Source: an uncultured Sutterella sp. (GTDB taxonomy: Bacteria; Pseudomonadota; Gammaproteobacteria; Burkholderiales; Burkholderiaceae_F). Taken from it: a stretch of DNA of 5,770 nucleotides. The stretch is from assembly GCA_900553105.1 (NCBI GenBank), contig USCE01000090.1:1-5770 (forward strand). The letters run 5' to 3'. The position numbers and the translations under genes are program-made. This document shows positions 1 to 5,770 of the stretch, one piece after another (the stretch's first letter is position 1; each line of letters starts with the position of its first letter). The notes beneath the pieces were generated by a model, which searched no databases, was not told the DNA's origin, and was given only the letters and a program-made list of their open reading frames with translations.

Positions 1-1
1 G

Positions 2-85
2 CGCCAAATCGAGCCCCAACGTGCCAACCTAGAGGCTCACAAAGAAGCCTCCGAGGAGGCGGATAAAGACAAAACAAACGTCTAG
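2..85 (+). CDS. C-terminal end of an unidentified protein (5' end outside window)
   Basis: Reading from base 2 gives 27 sense codons and then TAG at 83-85. The other two + frames stop earlier (TAA at 64-66, TAG at 30-32). The peptide is hydrophilic and highly charged, ending EEADKDKTNV, which is typical of a disordered protein tail. It has no motif that identifies a family. The gene would converge on ispF, with 18 bp between the two stop codons. The - strand here has no ATG and carries probable terminators, so a - strand gene is unlikely. The call rests only on an open frame at the window edge with a plausible tail composition. The frame is a reasonable inference; the function is unknown. Confidence 0.45.
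   Translation, partial: RQIEPQRANLEAHKEASEEADKDKTNV
41..60 (-). terminator. Possible second, GC-rich terminator hairpin behind ispF
   Basis: On the - strand GCCTCCTCGGAGGC (60-47) is self-complementary and can form a 5-bp stem with a CTCG tetraloop, followed by TTCTTT (46-41). It lies just downstream of the first hairpin, so the two could act in tandem. The stem is short and the tail is not a pure T-run. The same bases also encode part of the + strand protein tail (Ala-Ser-Glu-Glu-Ala), so the palindrome could be chance. It has no T-run on the + strand. Confidence 0.35.
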
Positions 86-95
86 TCAACGTTTG
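65..95 (-). terminator. Probable intrinsic terminator of ispDF (proximal hairpin)
   Basis: A perfect 7-bp inverted repeat, CAAACGT (75-81) and ACGTTTG (89-95), encloses a 7-nt loop. Read on the - strand it begins 8 nt after the ispF stop codon and is followed at once by TTTTGTCTTT (74-65), the order expected of a Rho-independent terminator. On the + strand no T-run follows, so it should act only on ispDF transcripts. The stem has only 3 G/C pairs of 7, so it may be weak alone. The stop codon of the convergent + gene lies in the loop. Confidence 0.45.
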
Positions 96-103
96 AAAAG
101 CCA

Positions 104-583
104 TCACATCGCTTCCAGTAGCGCAATAGCGTGCACTTCCATGGCACGCTTTTCGCCTACCGCATCGCATCCTTCTTTAGTTTTAGCTTTAACATTAACG
201 CGTTGCAAATCAATACCGATGCACTGAGCCACACTTTCTCGAATTCGATCCATGTGAGGTGCCAGTTTCGGTTCTTGGGCAATGATGGTCGCATCGACAT
301 TCACAATGGCCCACCCGCCTTTGACCACTAACTGCACGGCCTCTCGCAACAATTCACGGCTATCGGCTCCTTTGTAGGCAGGATCCGTATCCGGAAAATG
401 ACGTCCGATGTCACCAAGGCCAGCCGCCCCTAACAGCGCATCCGTAATGGCATGCAGGAGCACATCCGCGTCCGAGTGCCCCAATAAGCCCTTATCATGA
501 TTAATTTTGACGCCGCCTAAAATCAAAGGCCGGTCGGCAACCAAACAATGTAAGTCATAACCTTGACCGATACGAAAACTCAC
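104..583 (-). CDS. ispF: 2-C-methyl-D-erythritol 2,4-cyclodiphosphate synthase
   Basis: IspF converts CDP-ME 2-phosphate to the cyclic diphosphate MEcPP with release of CMP, in the cytosolic MEP isoprenoid pathway. The family works as a homotrimer with active sites at subunit interfaces. The 159 residues match the usual length. RIGQGYDLH gives the metal ligands Asp10 and His12; GHSDAD (35-40) and His44 in LLHAITDALLGA supply the next conserved site; LGDIGRHFPDTDP (57-69) and AQEPKLAPHM (102-111) are family signatures. The C-terminal stretch KAKTKEGCDAVGEKRAM keeps the Thr135 and Glu137 positions but lacks the common Gly-Arg-x-Glu-Gly form. The start is GTG, 3 bp after the ispD stop and preceded by a good AAGGAG, so the genes are very likely co-transcribed and translationally coupled. 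The N-terminus resembles Burkholderia IspF. Identity is secure. Confidence 0.97.
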   Translation of the reverse strand: MSFRIGQGYDLHCLVADRPLILGGVKINHDKGLLGHSDADVLLHAITDALLGAAGLGDIGRHFPDTDPAYKGADSRELLREAVQLVVKGGWAIVNVDATIIAQEPKLAPHMDRIRESVAQCIGIDLQRVNVKAKTKEGCDAVGEKRAMEVHAIALLEAM

Positions 584-586
584 GAT

Positions 587-1270
587 TTACTCCTTCTCGA
601 CTGTTTCTGTCAGATAGCGGCGCGCCGCATCAATATCTTCGGGATAGGTCACTTTAATATTAAAGGCGCTGCCACTGACAGCTTTGATTTTAGCGCCGGC
701 CATCTCCATTGCAGAAGACTCATCGGTTACAGCATTGCCAGCGGCCTCAAGCGCTTGAGTCAAACCCAAGCACCGGAACGCCTGTGGTGTTTGAGCTCGC
801 ATCAACTCTCGTCGATCTAAGGTTGCGACCACCACTCCGTCGATAACCCGTTTAACGGTATCGGTCACCGGTTGCACCAACAAAGCTCCGTCGCAATCGT
901 CCTTAAGTGCCTCAATTAAACGGTGTAAAGACGCCTTATCAACACAGGGCCTCGCAGCATCATGCACAAATACCCAAGCATTTTCGGCAAAACCGCTTTT
1001 TTTCAACCCGTTTAACACGGACTCGGCGCGAGTAGCTCCGCCACAAGCGATCACCTTAACATCGGCATCAAAGCGACAATCTTTGACGTATTGATCATCG
1101 GGAGAGACCACAACCACAGCCGCTTTAAATAGCCCCGTACCCATCAGCCGCGAAACCGTGATCTCAAGCATGGTCATTTCGCCCACAAGCGGGAAATATT
1201 GTTTGGGAAATCCGATGTTGAGCCGAGACCCCACACCAGCTGCCGGAATTAATAAATAACGATCAGGCAT
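587..1270 (-). CDS. ispD: 2-C-methyl-D-erythritol 4-phosphate cytidylyltransferase
   Basis: IspD joins MEP to CTP to give CDP-ME and pyrophosphate, in the cytosolic MEP pathway; IspF acts two steps later. The protein is a single GT-A-type nucleotidyltransferase domain. IPAAGVGSR (8-16) is the CTP-binding glycine-rich loop with Arg16; PKQY (22-25) carries the catalytic Lys23; GGATRAESV (77-85), DAARPCV (104-110), TDTVK (136-140), TPQAF (161-165), TDESS (182-186) and NIKVTYPEDI (204-213, Lys206) are all in family order. The 227 residues fit the family. I chose ATG at 1270-1268 because translation then starts MPDRYLLIPAAG, with GGAA 6 nt upstream; an in-frame TTG at 1288-1286 would add six residues but has no clear Shine-Dalgarno. 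It is the first gene of an ispD-ispF pair, divergent from mfd. Confidence 0.96.
   Translation of the reverse strand: MPDRYLLIPAAGVGSRLNIGFPKQYFPLVGEMTMLEITVSRLMGTGLFKAAVVVVSPDDQYVKDCRFDADVKVIACGGATRAESVLNGLKKSGFAENAWVFVHDAARPCVDKASLHRLIEALKDDCDGALLVQPVTDTVKRVIDGVVVATLDRRELMRAQTPQAFRCLGLTQALEAAGNAVTDESSAMEMAGAKIKAVSGSAFNIKVTYPEDIDAARRYLTETVEKE
590..595 (-). promoter_or_regulatory. Ribosome binding site of ispF (AAGGAG)
   Basis: On the - strand AAGGAG lies 6 nt before the GTG at 583-581 and overlaps the last codons of ispD. Its strength and spacing support the GTG as the real ispF start. A ribosome finishing ispD would uncover or reach it directly, which fits coupled translation. Confidence 0.7.
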
Positions 1271-1318
1271 ATTGCGTTCCAAATACAAATCTGTCTAAGT
1301 TTAGCCGAACTGGCAGTC

Positions 1319-1324
1319 TATAAT
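1319..1324 (+). promoter_or_regulatory. Probable -10 element of the mfd promoter (TATAAT)
   Basis: A perfect sigma70-type TATAAT lies in the 89-bp divergent gap, 35 bp before the mfd ATG. It predicts a transcript start near 1331 and a leader of about 29 nt. I find no good -35 hexamer 16-18 bp upstream (TAAGTT at 17 bp is poor) and no TGn extension, so the call rests on the -10 and its position. Confidence 0.45.
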
Positions 1325-1347
1325 GATCTGTCCTGGTGCATTTTGAA
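1320..1347 (-). promoter_or_regulatory. Candidate ispDF promoter overlapping the mfd -10
   Basis: On the - strand TTCAAA (1347-1342, 4/6 to TTGACA) and CATTAT (1325-1320, 4/6 to TATAAT, keeping the key second A and last T) are separated by 16 bp. This would start transcription near 1313, about 43 nt before the ispD ATG. Each hexamer is weak and AT-rich DNA gives such matches by chance, so this is a candidate only. Some - strand promoter for ispD is expected in or near this gap. Confidence 0.25.
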
Positions 1348-1349
1348 AA

Positions 1350-1355
1350 AAAGAG
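1350..1355 (+). promoter_or_regulatory. Likely ribosome binding site of mfd (AAAGAG)
   Basis: AAAGAG differs from AAGGAG by one base and sits 4 nt before the ATG at 1360, a slightly short spacing. The alternative in-frame GTG at 1336 has no such purine tract before it, so this site favours the ATG. Confidence 0.45.
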
Positions 1356-1359
1356 TCTC

Positions 1360-4300
1360 ATGTTTAAGTCTTTATCGACACGTCTAGCGCGTGATTTCGA
1401 CCATTTAAGTGCAAAAGCCAAACGCACGATCGCATTGTCTTCAGAAGGCGCCAAAGCCTGTGCGTTGGCCGAGCTTGCGCTTTATGCCCGCAACAACGCA
1501 AAACGTTTGGTTCTGGTTGCCGATAACGCAGCCGATTGCTTGCGCCTAACCGATGAAATACGCTACTTTGCGCCACAACTTCGCACTGAGTACTTCCCTG
1601 ACTGGGAAACGTTACCTTACGATTCACTAAGCCCGCATCAAGATTTAGTTAGTGATCGATTGCAAATCCTTTATCGACTGGGGCTACCGATGAGCGATTC
1701 AGAGGCCATTGACGTGCTCATTACCCATTGCGTCACCGCCTCCCAGACGATTGCACCGCCGTCTTACTTAAAGGGGCGACTCTTTTTCTTCAAAACAGGT
1801 CAAGAATTTAACCCCGAAGCCCTTCGTGCCCGATTGATCGAAGCTGGTTACGAACACGTCAGTCAAGTCGTCGCCCCTGGGGAGTTCTCCGTTCGAGGCG
1901 GTCTCATTGACATCTTTCCTATGGGCGAAAATCAGCCCCTGCGACTGGATTTGTTTGATAATGAAATTGATGCCATTCGCCGTTTTGACATTGACTCGCA
2001 GCGTTCATTGGAAAAAGTCGACGAGGTGCGGATATTGCCTGGGCGTGAGTACCCGGTAGAAACGCAGTCTTTGACACACTTTCGAACCCGTTGGCGAGAA
2101 ACCTTTACAGGGGATCCGAGCAAAGTTTCCCTTTACAAAGATATGGCCAACGGCATTGTAGGCCCCGGCATTGAGTACTACTTACCATTATTTTTCGATG
2201 AACGTAGCACTTTATTTGACTACTTAGATCCTGAGTTAAGCATTGTAGGGCTACTCGGCGACATTGATGTTGCTCTCCACCGCTTTTTCGAAGAAACGAC
2301 ACAACGCTACCGTTTTCTCAGTGCCGATACTGCTCGACCGGTTCTGCCTGTCGACTCACTGTATTTGAATCCCGAGGCATTTTTCGTCTCCTTAAAACCC
2401 TTCGTGCGTTTTCAAGCTACTAATGAGGAGCTCCCTCGCACAACGAAAAGCGGCGCCGTTTTGGTTGATCGAAAATCGGACAATCCGATTAAAAATTTGT
2501 TGCTTCTTCTCGACTCGGAGCGCTTGTCACATCACCGGGTCCTAATCATGGCCACCAGTGTCGGCCGACGAGAAACTCTGGCGCAACTGTTTGAGCGCAA
2601 CGGTCTAAAACTGCCCTACGTGGACTCATTTGATGCGTTTATCGAGGCCGATGCTTCTGCCATGCTCTCTTTTGGCCCTCTAATTGAAGGCTTTACGCTG
2701 GAAGGTATCACGGTATTAACCGAAAGTGAACTTTACGCAACCCCTGTACGTCGATCACTGCGACGACGTCAAAAGACGACCAATGTCGACTTAATGATCC
2801 GAGATTTAGCAGAATTGAAAATCGGCGATCCTGTGGTGCACATCAAGCACGGCATCGGTCGGTACGCCGGACTGGAAATCATTGACACGGGCTATGGTCA
2901 AGAAGAATTCTTACGACTTGATTATGCAAAAGATGCCAAGCTCTTTGTTCCCGTGGCACAGTTGCAAATGATTTCCCGCTACAGCGGCAGTGACGCCGAA
3001 CACGCACCGCTTCACAGTTTGGGAAAAAACGATTGGGAAAAAGCCAAGAAAAAAGCCGCCGAGAAAGTTCGCGATACGGCCGCAGAGTTATTAAACCTTT
3101 ACGCCTTACGAGAAAAAAGTGCAGGCCATGCCTTTGAATTCTCGCGCGTGGACTATGACAGTTTTGCCGAGAGCTTCCCGTTCGAAGAAACGCCGGATCA
3201 GTTGGCTGCTATAGAAGCCGTGCTCGATGACATGAAAAAAGACCGTCCGATGGACCGTCTTGTGTGCGGTGATGTGGGCTTTGGTAAAACGGAAGTGGCG
3301 CTGCGAGCCGCCTTTGCAGCCGTAGCCGGTGGCAAGCAGGTAGCCATTTTGTGCCCGACGACATTACTAGCCGAGCAACACGCTCATACATTTACTGATC
3401 GCTTCAGTGTCTGGCCCGTAACAGTGGCCGAGCTGTCTCGCTTCAGAACAGCTAAACAAGGCAAGACCGTTATCGAGGGATTGGAAAACGGCACGATCGA
3501 CATCGTAGTTGGGACACATAAACTTTTGACAGACAAAGTGAAATTTGCTCGTCTCGGTCTTGTGATTATCGATGAAGAACACCGCTTTGGCGTACGTCAA
3601 AAAGAGCTTTTGAAAAAACTGCGCGCTGACGTTGACGTTCTCACCTTAACGGCCACACCAATTCCGAGAACATTAGCGATGAGCTTGGAAGGCATTCGTG
3701 AATTCTCCATTATCGCCACAGCTCCCGAAAAACGTCTAGCCATTAAAACAATTGTTCGAACAGAAACGCCGGACGTCATTCGTGAAGCTGTCATGCGTGA
3801 ATTAAAACGCGGCGGACAGGTTTACTTCCTTCATAACGATGTCTCCACAATTGAAAATCGTCGTGAACAACTTGCGCAACTCATTCCGGAAGCTCGCATC
3901 GTGGTCGGTCATGGTCAGATGAATGAGCGTGAACTCGAAAGCGTCATGCGGGACTTTTATCAGCAACGCTACAACGTCCTTTTGTGTACAACTATTATTG
4001 AAACCGGCATTGATGTGCCCACGGCCAACACCATCATCATGCACAGAGCCGACAAGTTCGGCTTAGCGCAGTTGCACCAATTGCGCGGCCGCGTTGGACG
4101 AAGCCATCACCAAGCCTATGCGTATCTCTTAACACCAGGCAAAGAGGCCATCACCGCCAACGCACAAAAGCGCTTGGAAGCGATTCAAAATTTGGAAGAC
4201 TTAGGCAGCGGATTTTATCTGTCGATGCACGATTTGGAAATTCGCGGCGCAGGCGAAGTCCTCGGAGAACACCAGTCCGGCGAAATCTCAGCCGTAGGCT

Positions 4301-4833
4301 TTGACCTTTATAACCAAATGCTCAAACGCGCTGTCAAAAGCATGCGCAATCACGAAACGATGGATTTGGATGAACCATTTGAAGCAATGGCAGAAATCAA
4401 CCTGCATTCGCCAGCATTATTACCTGCAAAATATATTGACGACGTTCAGCAACGCTTAAGTTTTTATAAAGAGTTGGCCGGTTGCGAGACTTTCAGTGCC
4501 ATCGAAAGCGTGCGCGAAGCTTTAGGTGATCGATTCGGCACTTTGCCCGAAGAGGCCAATACGCTCATCGAAACACACCGTCTTCGCCTCTACTGCCAAA
4601 TGCTTGGTATTGCCCGCATTGAAGCGGCTGAGGAAGTTATTGTCATTACCTTTGATGCCAGGCCGAAGTTTGAACCCATGCGCTTAATTGAACTGATGCA
4701 AAAGAGTAGGAACATGCGCATGCTCGGGCCGACGAAACTCAAAATTGAGCAAAAAACACCTACTATTGACTCCCGATTGGCTTACCTGCGTGGCTTTGTT
4801 AAAGCATTGGACAACTCGAAAATCACGCAATAA
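1360..4833 (+). CDS. mfd: Transcription-repair coupling factor Mfd
   Basis: Mfd is a cytosolic ATP-driven DNA translocase. It binds RNA polymerase stalled at a lesion, pushes it off the DNA and recruits UvrA for nucleotide excision repair. The 1157 residues are close to the E. coli length (1148). The N-terminal UvrB-like module has DWETLPYDSLSPHQD and RGGLIDIFPMG (179-189), with no intact ATP-binding loop, as usual. The CarD-like RNA-polymerase-interaction domain begins near GDPVVHIKHGIGRYAG (489-504). The SF2 motor has the Q-motif FPFEETPDQ (606-614), Walker A GDVGFGKTE (637-645, Lys643), DEEH (738-741), TATP (764-767), ETGIDVP (881-887) and RGRVGR (909-914). A RecG-like translocation motif (about 938-985) and the C-terminal autoinhibitory domain follow. 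ATG 1360 is preferred over GTG 1336 because of its ribosome-binding site. I see no frameshift or missing catalytic residue. Confidence 0.98.
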   Translation: MFKSLSTRLARDFDHLSAKAKRTIALSSEGAKACALAELALYARNNAKRLVLVADNAADCLRLTDEIRYFAPQLRTEYFPDWETLPYDSLSPHQDLVSDRLQILYRLGLPMSDSEAIDVLITHCVTASQTIAPPSYLKGRLFFFKTGQEFNPEALRARLIEAGYEHVSQVVAPGEFSVRGGLIDIFPMGENQPLRLDLFDNEIDAIRRFDIDSQRSLEKVDEVRILPGREYPVETQSLTHFRTRWRETFTGDPSKVSLYKDMANGIVGPGIEYYLPLFFDERSTLFDYLDPELSIVGLLGDIDVALHRFFEETTQRYRFLSADTARPVLPVDSLYLNPEAFFVSLKPFVRFQATNEELPRTTKSGAVLVDRKSDNPIKNLLLLLDSERLSHHRVLIMATSVGRRETLAQLFERNGLKLPYVDSFDAFIEADASAMLSFGPLIEGFTLEGITVLTESELYATPVRRSLRRRQKTTNVDLMIRDLAELKIGDPVVHIKHGIGRYAGLEIIDTGYGQEEFLRLDYAKDAKLFVPVAQLQMISRYSGSDAEHAPLHSLGKNDWEKAKKKAAEKVRDTAAELLNLYALREKSAGHAFEFSRVDYDSFAESFPFEETPDQLAAIEAVLDDMKKDRPMDRLVCGDVGFGKTEVALRAAFAAVAGGKQVAILCPTTLLAEQHAHTFTDRFSVWPVTVAELSRFRTAKQGKTVIEGLENGTIDIVVGTHKLLTDKVKFARLGLVIIDEEHRFGVRQKELLKKLRADVDVLTLTATPIPRTLAMSLEGIREFSIIATAPEKRLAIKTIVRTETPDVIREAVMRELKRGGQVYFLHNDVSTIENRREQLAQLIPEARIVVGHGQMNERELESVMRDFYQQRYNVLLCTTIIETGIDVPTANTIIMHRADKFGLAQLHQLRGRVGRSHHQAYAYLLTPGKEAITANAQKRLEAIQNLEDLGSGFYLSMHDLEIRGAGEVLGEHQSGEISAVGFDLYNQMLKRAVKSMRNHETMDLDEPFEAMAEINLHSPALLPAKYIDDVQQRLSFYKELAGCETFSAIESVREALGDRFGTLPEEANTLIETHRLRLYCQMLGIARIEAAEEVIVITFDARPKFEPMRLIELMQKSRNMRMLGPTKLKIEQKTPTIDSRLAYLRGFVKALDNSKITQ

Positions 4834-4870
4834 TGGTAAGATCAAAGGATGATAAATCGGCGAAAACACT

Positions 4871-5770
4871 ATGCCTTTAAAAATAAAACTCATAACCTTA
4901 TGTTTGCTCGGTTGCCTTGCAGCACCGACAGCGACTTTTGCGCAAGGCGCTGCCGGCGTCTCCTTTGAGACCGCGCGCGCCATGATGCATGAAAGAGCAG
5001 ACCGCCTGAAGATAACGGCCGCCGAGGTTGAGCAAAAAAAGCACCAAGTCAAGGAAGCCAAATCATTAAGCGGCCCCAAAGTCACACTCAATGCTAAGCA
5101 GGTTGAAGGTCGCAAGAATCTCAGCCTTAAATTCGACAATCCGATGGGCGCGATTAATATACCTCCACTACAGCTCAACATCCCGGGGACACTAGATATT
5201 GACTATGAGGATGATCTCTCAGGGCCGCGAGCTTCAGTAGATCTCACCTGGCCCATTTACACGGGTGGAGCCATCTCAGCCCAACAAGAAGCCTCGCGCG
5301 CAGCTCTTCGCCAAGCTCAAGCCGGTCACGATAAAAGCCGTGAGGAGCTCGATGCTCTTTTGGTGCAAAAATATTTTGGCGTTCAATTGGCTCGACACAT
5401 TGAGCGATTGCGCAGTGACCTTTATAAGCAAAAGCAACGCGACCTCGCCCGTGCTAAGCGCTTTGAAAAGGTCGGGATGATAGCCAAAATCGAACGCATG
5501 AATGCGCAGGTAAATTTGGATACAGCTCAACGTGAGCTCGTTCAAGCACAAACGGATTTGAAAGTCGCCGAACGTGAACTGGCGGAATTACTGCGAGAGC
5601 CCGTTCCCACTCAATTGGCTACCCCCATTTTTGTTCTACCCGATTTAAAGACCTTAGCTTTGTGGCAAAACCTTGCGCAGGCTCACAGTCCGCTGTTACG
5701 CGAAATCGAGTCTCAACGAGAACAAGCTTTAATGGGGGTCAAAGCGGCAAAAAGTTCATTTCATCCGCAG
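4871..5770 (+). CDS. TolC-family outer membrane efflux protein, 3' end outside window
   Basis: The frame is open from ATG 4871 to the window edge, 300 codons; TolC-family proteins are usually 420-500 residues, so about a third is missing. An in-frame TAA at 4853-4855 and no other start codon in between fix this start, although its Shine-Dalgarno is weak. Residues 1-24 form a secretion signal (basic MPLKIK, a hydrophobic stretch, possible cleavage after TFA24). Then come a helix (31-67), a putative outer-membrane beta-hairpin segment with IPPLQLNIPG (68-130), PIYTGGAISAQQEA (128-141), and long Ala/Gln/Glu-rich coiled-coil helices (134-242) with GMIAKIERMNAQVNLDTAQ, the family pattern. Residues from about 265 begin the second repeat. 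Such proteins form trimeric outer-membrane channels for RND, ABC or MFS exporters. Export substrate cannot be inferred. It follows mfd by 37 bp with no terminator visible, so read-through is likely. Confidence 0.9.
   Translation, partial: MPLKIKLITLCLLGCLAAPTATFAQGAAGVSFETARAMMHERADRLKITAAEVEQKKHQVKEAKSLSGPKVTLNAKQVEGRKNLSLKFDNPMGAINIPPLQLNIPGTLDIDYEDDLSGPRASVDLTWPIYTGGAISAQQEASRAALRQAQAGHDKSREELDALLVQKYFGVQLARHIERLRSDLYKQKQRDLARAKRFEKVGMIAKIERMNAQVNLDTAQRELVQAQTDLKVAERELAELLREPVPTQLATPIFVLPDLKTLALWQNLAQAHSPLLREIESQREQALMGVKAAKSSFHPQ

Noticed and set aside
131..331. A 66-codon + strand frame opposite ispF
   Set aside because: It is antisense to highly conserved IspF residues, and its translation is low-complexity Phe/Ser/Asn-rich sequence with no motif.
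1271..1288. A six-residue longer IspD starting at TTG 1288
   Set aside because: TTG is a rare start and has no clear ribosome-binding site. The ATG at 1270 places the conserved nucleotide-binding loop at the usual distance from the N-terminus.
1336..1359. An eight-residue longer Mfd starting at GTG 1336
   Set aside because: No Shine-Dalgarno precedes the GTG, and it would start only about 5 nt after the predicted transcription start. ATG 1360 has AAAGAG upstream.
4808..4842. A promoter for the TolC-family gene using TGGACA (4808-4813)
   Set aside because: TGGACA is 5/6 to the -35 consensus, but no acceptable -10 lies 16-18 bp downstream; TAAGAT (4837-4842) is 23 bp away.
4849..4968. A 39-codon + strand frame starting ATG ATA AAT just after AAAGG in the mfd-tolC gap, as a leader peptide
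   Set aside because: The purine tract abuts the ATG with no spacing, and the frame runs out of phase through the TolC-family signal peptide into a basic, Cys- and Arg-rich nonsense-like sequence.
4684..5181. A 165-codon open frame on the - strand across the mfd-tolC junction
   Set aside because: It lies antisense to the conserved Mfd C-terminus and the TolC-family signal peptide and helix, both well supported. Its translation has no recognisable domain.
5276..5551. A 91-codon - strand open frame inside the TolC-family gene, and a 71-codon + frame at 5265-5480
   Set aside because: Both overlap the coiled-coil coding region whose frame is clear from family motifs; they are shadow frames.

Overview
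The window looks like ordinary chromosomal DNA from a Gram-negative betaproteobacterium, most likely a member of the Burkholderiales with moderate GC (about half G+C by eye). Three things point there. The IspF N-terminus reads RIGQGYD, as in Burkholderia-type IspF. An ispD-ispF pair diverges from mfd, an arrangement familiar from Burkholderiales. The last gene encodes an outer-membrane TolC-family protein. The low GC compared with Burkholderia or Bordetella would suit a Sutterellaceae-like lineage, but that placement is inference.

Layout from left to right. Bases 2-85 hold the last 27 codons of an unidentified + strand gene. It converges on ispF, which ends at 104 on the - strand. Two stem-loops with T-rich tails on the - strand (about 41-95) probably terminate ispDF transcription; they lie in the 18-bp gap and inside the tail of the neighbouring gene. 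On the - strand, ispD (587-1270) is followed after 3 bp by ispF (104-583). The two encode separate enzymes of the MEP isoprenoid pathway. An 89-bp divergent intergenic region (1271-1359) carries a perfect TATAAT facing mfd, and a weaker opposite-strand promoter can be drawn through the same AT core.

On the + strand, mfd (1360-4833) encodes a full-length transcription-repair coupling factor with all its expected domains. After 37 bp with no visible terminator comes a TolC-family outer-membrane efflux gene (4871 to the window edge). It has an N-terminal secretion signal and is cut by the window end after 300 codons.

Functionally these are housekeeping genes: isoprenoid precursor synthesis (IspD makes CDP-ME; IspF cyclises CDP-ME 2-phosphate two steps later), transcription-coupled DNA repair (Mfd) and probable export (TolC family). 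I found no mobile element, CRISPR array, tRNA or rRNA, toxin-antitoxin pair, phage gene or defence system. I do not see a novel biological system here. The most interesting points are small: a possible bidirectional promoter, tandem terminators reaching into a convergent gene, a variant C-terminal motif in IspF and an ambiguous signal peptide on the TolC-family protein.
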